This document shows positions 6,607 through 8,002 of a DNA stretch of 8,002 bases, piece by piece. The notes under the pieces are model-generated. The model was not told the origin of the DNA and ran no database searches. It saw only the letters and a program-made list of their open reading frames with translations. Each line of letters starts with the position of its first letter. Position 1 is the stretch's first letter. Location of the stretch: NCBI GenBank assembly GCA_025350445.1, contig JANXXV010000951.1:1-8002 (forward strand), given 5' to 3'. The position numbers and the translations under genes are program-made. Origin of the DNA: Bryobacteraceae bacterium (GTDB lineage Bacteria; Acidobacteriota; Terriglobia; Bryobacterales; Bryobacteraceae).

Positions 6607-7570
6607 CGGGAATTGGCGGTTCCAGGCCTTGCGACGGAGCCACGCGAGCCAGGTACCTGAGGATAGTATAGACACTCCCGGAATCAGGGACGTGATATTC
6701 GCAGCGCTGGGTTACGAACCGCGTGCGAATACTTTGCAGCGAAAGCCGCCACACCAGAAATGCAGAGCAGTCCACCGCCTTCTCAAACCACGCTTCCTGC
6801 GCCTCGGACACGTCCAGATCCAGAAAGATCGTCACTGTCTGATCTTGTTCACGCGCGAATTCGCGGATCTGCAGGTCTCCAGTGTGTGCGGTGGCTTTCC
6901 AATCCACGTGACGGGAACTCTCCAGGATTTCGTAGGGACGGATCCGATAGAAATCGGCGCCTCTCCCTTGCTGGGAAGATTCCAGTTCTCCGGCTACGGC
7001 GGACAGCAGGTCTTCAAAGCCCGGTTGCGGGTCTATGGACGGATAGACCAGCACGTCCCGCACCAGTCGTACTTGGGCGCGCCGTTGCGTAAAGCCGAAC
7101 GGGAACCGGCTGCTAAAGTAGAAGGCATTCTCGCGATAGAGGCCGCGCTTGCCGAACAACAATTCAACGGGTTCGCGCAAAGTGCCGCCGCCGGGGATGA
7201 TGGGCAGATAGAGCGCTGTCGTCATACCGCTCTCCGTAGCGCCCGTCAGGTGAATAGAGAACGAAGGCACCCAACGTTTCTTGTTTTTCAGAATCAGGTG
7301 GCCGGTTACTTTGCGGCCAGCCGGAATGTGGTCTGGAAGTTCGATGTCTAATTCCAGGCCGGCCAGACCGAGCCGGCTGATGAGGCCGGAGATCAGAAGC
7401 GTGGCCAAAAGGGAGGCGACCAGCAGGAAGATCAGGTTGTTGGCCGAAACCAGTGCGGCGAAGCCCACCAGCAGGACGGTGAGCGTGAACAACACCCCGG
7501 TACGCGTGACCTGCGGGCGCATGCCGCCTTCGAGGGCCGATTGGATCCGGTGCCAGAGTGTTTCCGCCAC
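6461..7570 (-). CDS. DUF58 membrane protein
   Basis: Inner-membrane protein of the DUF58 (YeaD-like) family, 369 residues from a GTG start. Two membrane helices lie at about 25-41 and 45-64 (containing NNLIFLLVASLLATLLISGL), then a beta-rich cytoplasmic part. The family signature is clear: GADFYRIRPYEILESSRHVDW (204-224), DLQIREF and TVTIFLDLD (245-253). DUF58 proteins usually sit with a MoxR AAA+ ATPase and VWA proteins and are thought to help metal-cofactor insertion or envelope assembly; the biochemistry is unsettled. No MoxR is visible here. The GTG at 7570 keeps a family-like N-terminus, AETLWHRIQ, but lacks a ribosome site. The ATG at 7522, with GAAGG a few bases before it, is a serious alternative. 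The last 48 codons overlap the receptor gene; residues up to about 345 (DDSSFQIALSAN, VVQAGW) still look family-like, while the final 20 look unconstrained. Confidence 0.9.
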   Translation of the reverse strand: MAETLWHRIQSALEGGMRPQVTRTGVLFTLTVLLVGFAALVSANNLIFLLVASLLATLLISGLISRLGLAGLELDIELPDHIPAGRKVTGHLILKNKKRWVPSFSIHLTGATESGMTTALYLPIIPGGGTLREPVELLFGKRGLYRENAFYFSSRFPFGFTQRRAQVRLVRDVLVYPSIDPQPGFEDLLSAVAGELESSQQGRGADFYRIRPYEILESSRHVDWKATAHTGDLQIREFAREQDQTVTIFLDLDVSEAQEAWFEKAVDCSAFLVWRLSLQSIRTRFVTQRCEYHVPDSGSVYTILRYLARVAPSQGLEPPIPDDDSSFQIALSANMARVVQAGWVRARVLGIHDLAGADGGSGEARTTPG

Positions 7571-7684
7571 GATCTGACTTTAGCAGGGAAGGAATAAAGT
7601 GCGTTCCCCGCAGGGTTACGTTCAGATGGTCGAGAATCCTTGGCTGGTCAACTGCCGTGACCGGCGTGGCAAGGGAGCGATCGC
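7571..7684. other. Short non-coding gap between toxin and DUF58 genes
   Basis: These 114 bases follow the toxin stop and precede the DUF58 GTG on the minus strand. I see no convincing gene. A TTGACC on the minus strand (about 7651-7646) could be a -35, but no -10 stands at the right distance. A weak five-bp inverted repeat (7646-7650 with 7658-7662) is present. There is no clear terminator, so read-through from the toxin gene into DUF58 remains possible. Confidence 0.35.
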
Positions 7685-8002
7685 CTATGCCCCGATTATT
7701 CCGATCTGAACGCGTGTTTGGACTTCGCGCCAGTCGTTGTCTGTCAGCTTTCCGACAACACCCACATCCCGCTGGAGCAACGTGACCAGATACAACCGAA
7801 AACAGGAAGGTGCGTGTAGACCCGCCGCCTTCCTGTCCGTGATCTCGCAATCGGTTGGGCACAGAGGATCGACCGGCTTCGTAGTAATCAAACCCAGGAT
7901 TACGTCCGGGCGATGGCGTTGATAAACAACCGTCGACGAAATCACCGCAGGTCGCGTTTTCGTAATATGGGCACCCGGAAAAGCTGCGATTACGATGTCT
8001 CC
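7685..8002 (-). CDS. PemK/MazF-type toxin, N-terminal few codons missing at right edge
   Basis: Probable sequence-specific endoribonuclease toxin of a type II toxin-antitoxin pair, which cuts mRNA and halts growth when its antitoxin is lost. The frame is open from the right edge, so a GTG at 7945 is not the real start: the upstream codons read GDIVIAAFPG, the standard first beta-strand of this fold. The 105 visible residues show GDIV (1-4), RPAVIS (17-22) with the conserved arginine, RPDVILGLITTK (31-42) with the Thr-Thr expected near the active site, and then AAGLHAPSCFR (59-69). The C-terminal VGKLTDNDWREV helix is typical for the PemK branch. Only about five residues should be missing. The antitoxin gene normally lies just upstream, which here is beyond position 8002. 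Confidence 0.85.
   Translation of the reverse strand, partial: GDIVIAAFPGAHITKTRPAVISSTVVYQRHRPDVILGLITTKPVDPLCPTDCEITDRKAAGLHAPSCFRLYLVTLLQRDVGVVGKLTDNDWREVQTRVQIGIIGA

Noticed and set aside
6607..6675. Longer receptor start (GTG at 6675)
   Set aside because: It would put 23 extra residues before an already complete signal peptide and extend the overlap with DUF58; there is no properly spaced ribosome site.
6395..7351. A 318-codon open frame on the plus strand
   Set aside because: It lies antisense to the well-supported DUF58 gene and the start of the receptor gene. It has no family-like motifs, which is common for reverse frames in G+C-rich genes.
7677..7684. GCGATCGC palindrome just after the toxin stop
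   Set aside because: It is a single copy in the window; this octamer is expected by chance in G+C-rich DNA and is not evidence of a HIP1-type repeat or a binding site.
7164..7862. A 232-codon minus-strand open frame joining toxin and DUF58 regions
   Set aside because: It runs out of frame through two recognised genes, is rich in Arg/Gly/Pro, and matches no family pattern.

Overview
The window is G+C-rich, densely coded DNA from a Gram-negative-type bacterium. An outer-membrane TonB-dependent receptor and a lipoprotein show that it has an outer membrane. The gene set (a trpC-trpF-trpB block, a DUF58 protein, a Tad-like von Willebrand A lipoprotein, a secreted phospholipase B-like hydrolase) and the protein style recall Acidobacteriota, possibly the Solibacter/Bryobacter side. 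That placement is inference from family resemblance, not a database result.

Layout. Positions 1-1788 (minus strand) hold three tryptophan-biosynthesis genes transcribed right to left: trpC (indole-3-glycerol-phosphate synthase), trpF (phosphoribosylanthranilate isomerase) and the first 135 codons of trpB (tryptophan synthase beta), which runs off the left edge. Both junctions are 4-bp ATGA overlaps, so translation is probably coupled. A 53-bp gap (1789-1841) separates trpC from a divergent plus-strand gene. This gap must hold promoters for both directions; it carries overlapping -10-like hexamers on the two strands and two small GAAG/CTTC palindromes. Positions 1842-3230 (plus) encode an exported N-terminal-nucleophile hydrolase of the phospholipase B-like family.

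Positions 3231-3434 are non-coding, with two possible RNA hairpin structures where the plus-strand gene and the next minus-strand gene converge. From 3435 to the right edge everything is again on the minus strand. In transcription order this is a PemK/MazF-type toxin (entering from the right edge, lacking only its first few codons), a DUF58 membrane protein, a TonB-dependent receptor, and a VWA-domain lipoprotein with an intact MIDAS metal site. The DUF58 and receptor genes overlap by about 146 bp in different frames, and the receptor and VWA genes are 43 bp apart, so these three probably form one transcription unit.

The trp genes supply consecutive steps of one pathway (PRA to CdRP to IGP to tryptophan). 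DUF58 and VWA proteins normally occur beside a MoxR-type AAA+ ATPase. Here no MoxR gene is seen and a receptor sits between them, which is the most unusual arrangement in the window. I saw no rRNA, tRNA, CRISPR array, insertion sequence or riboswitch.
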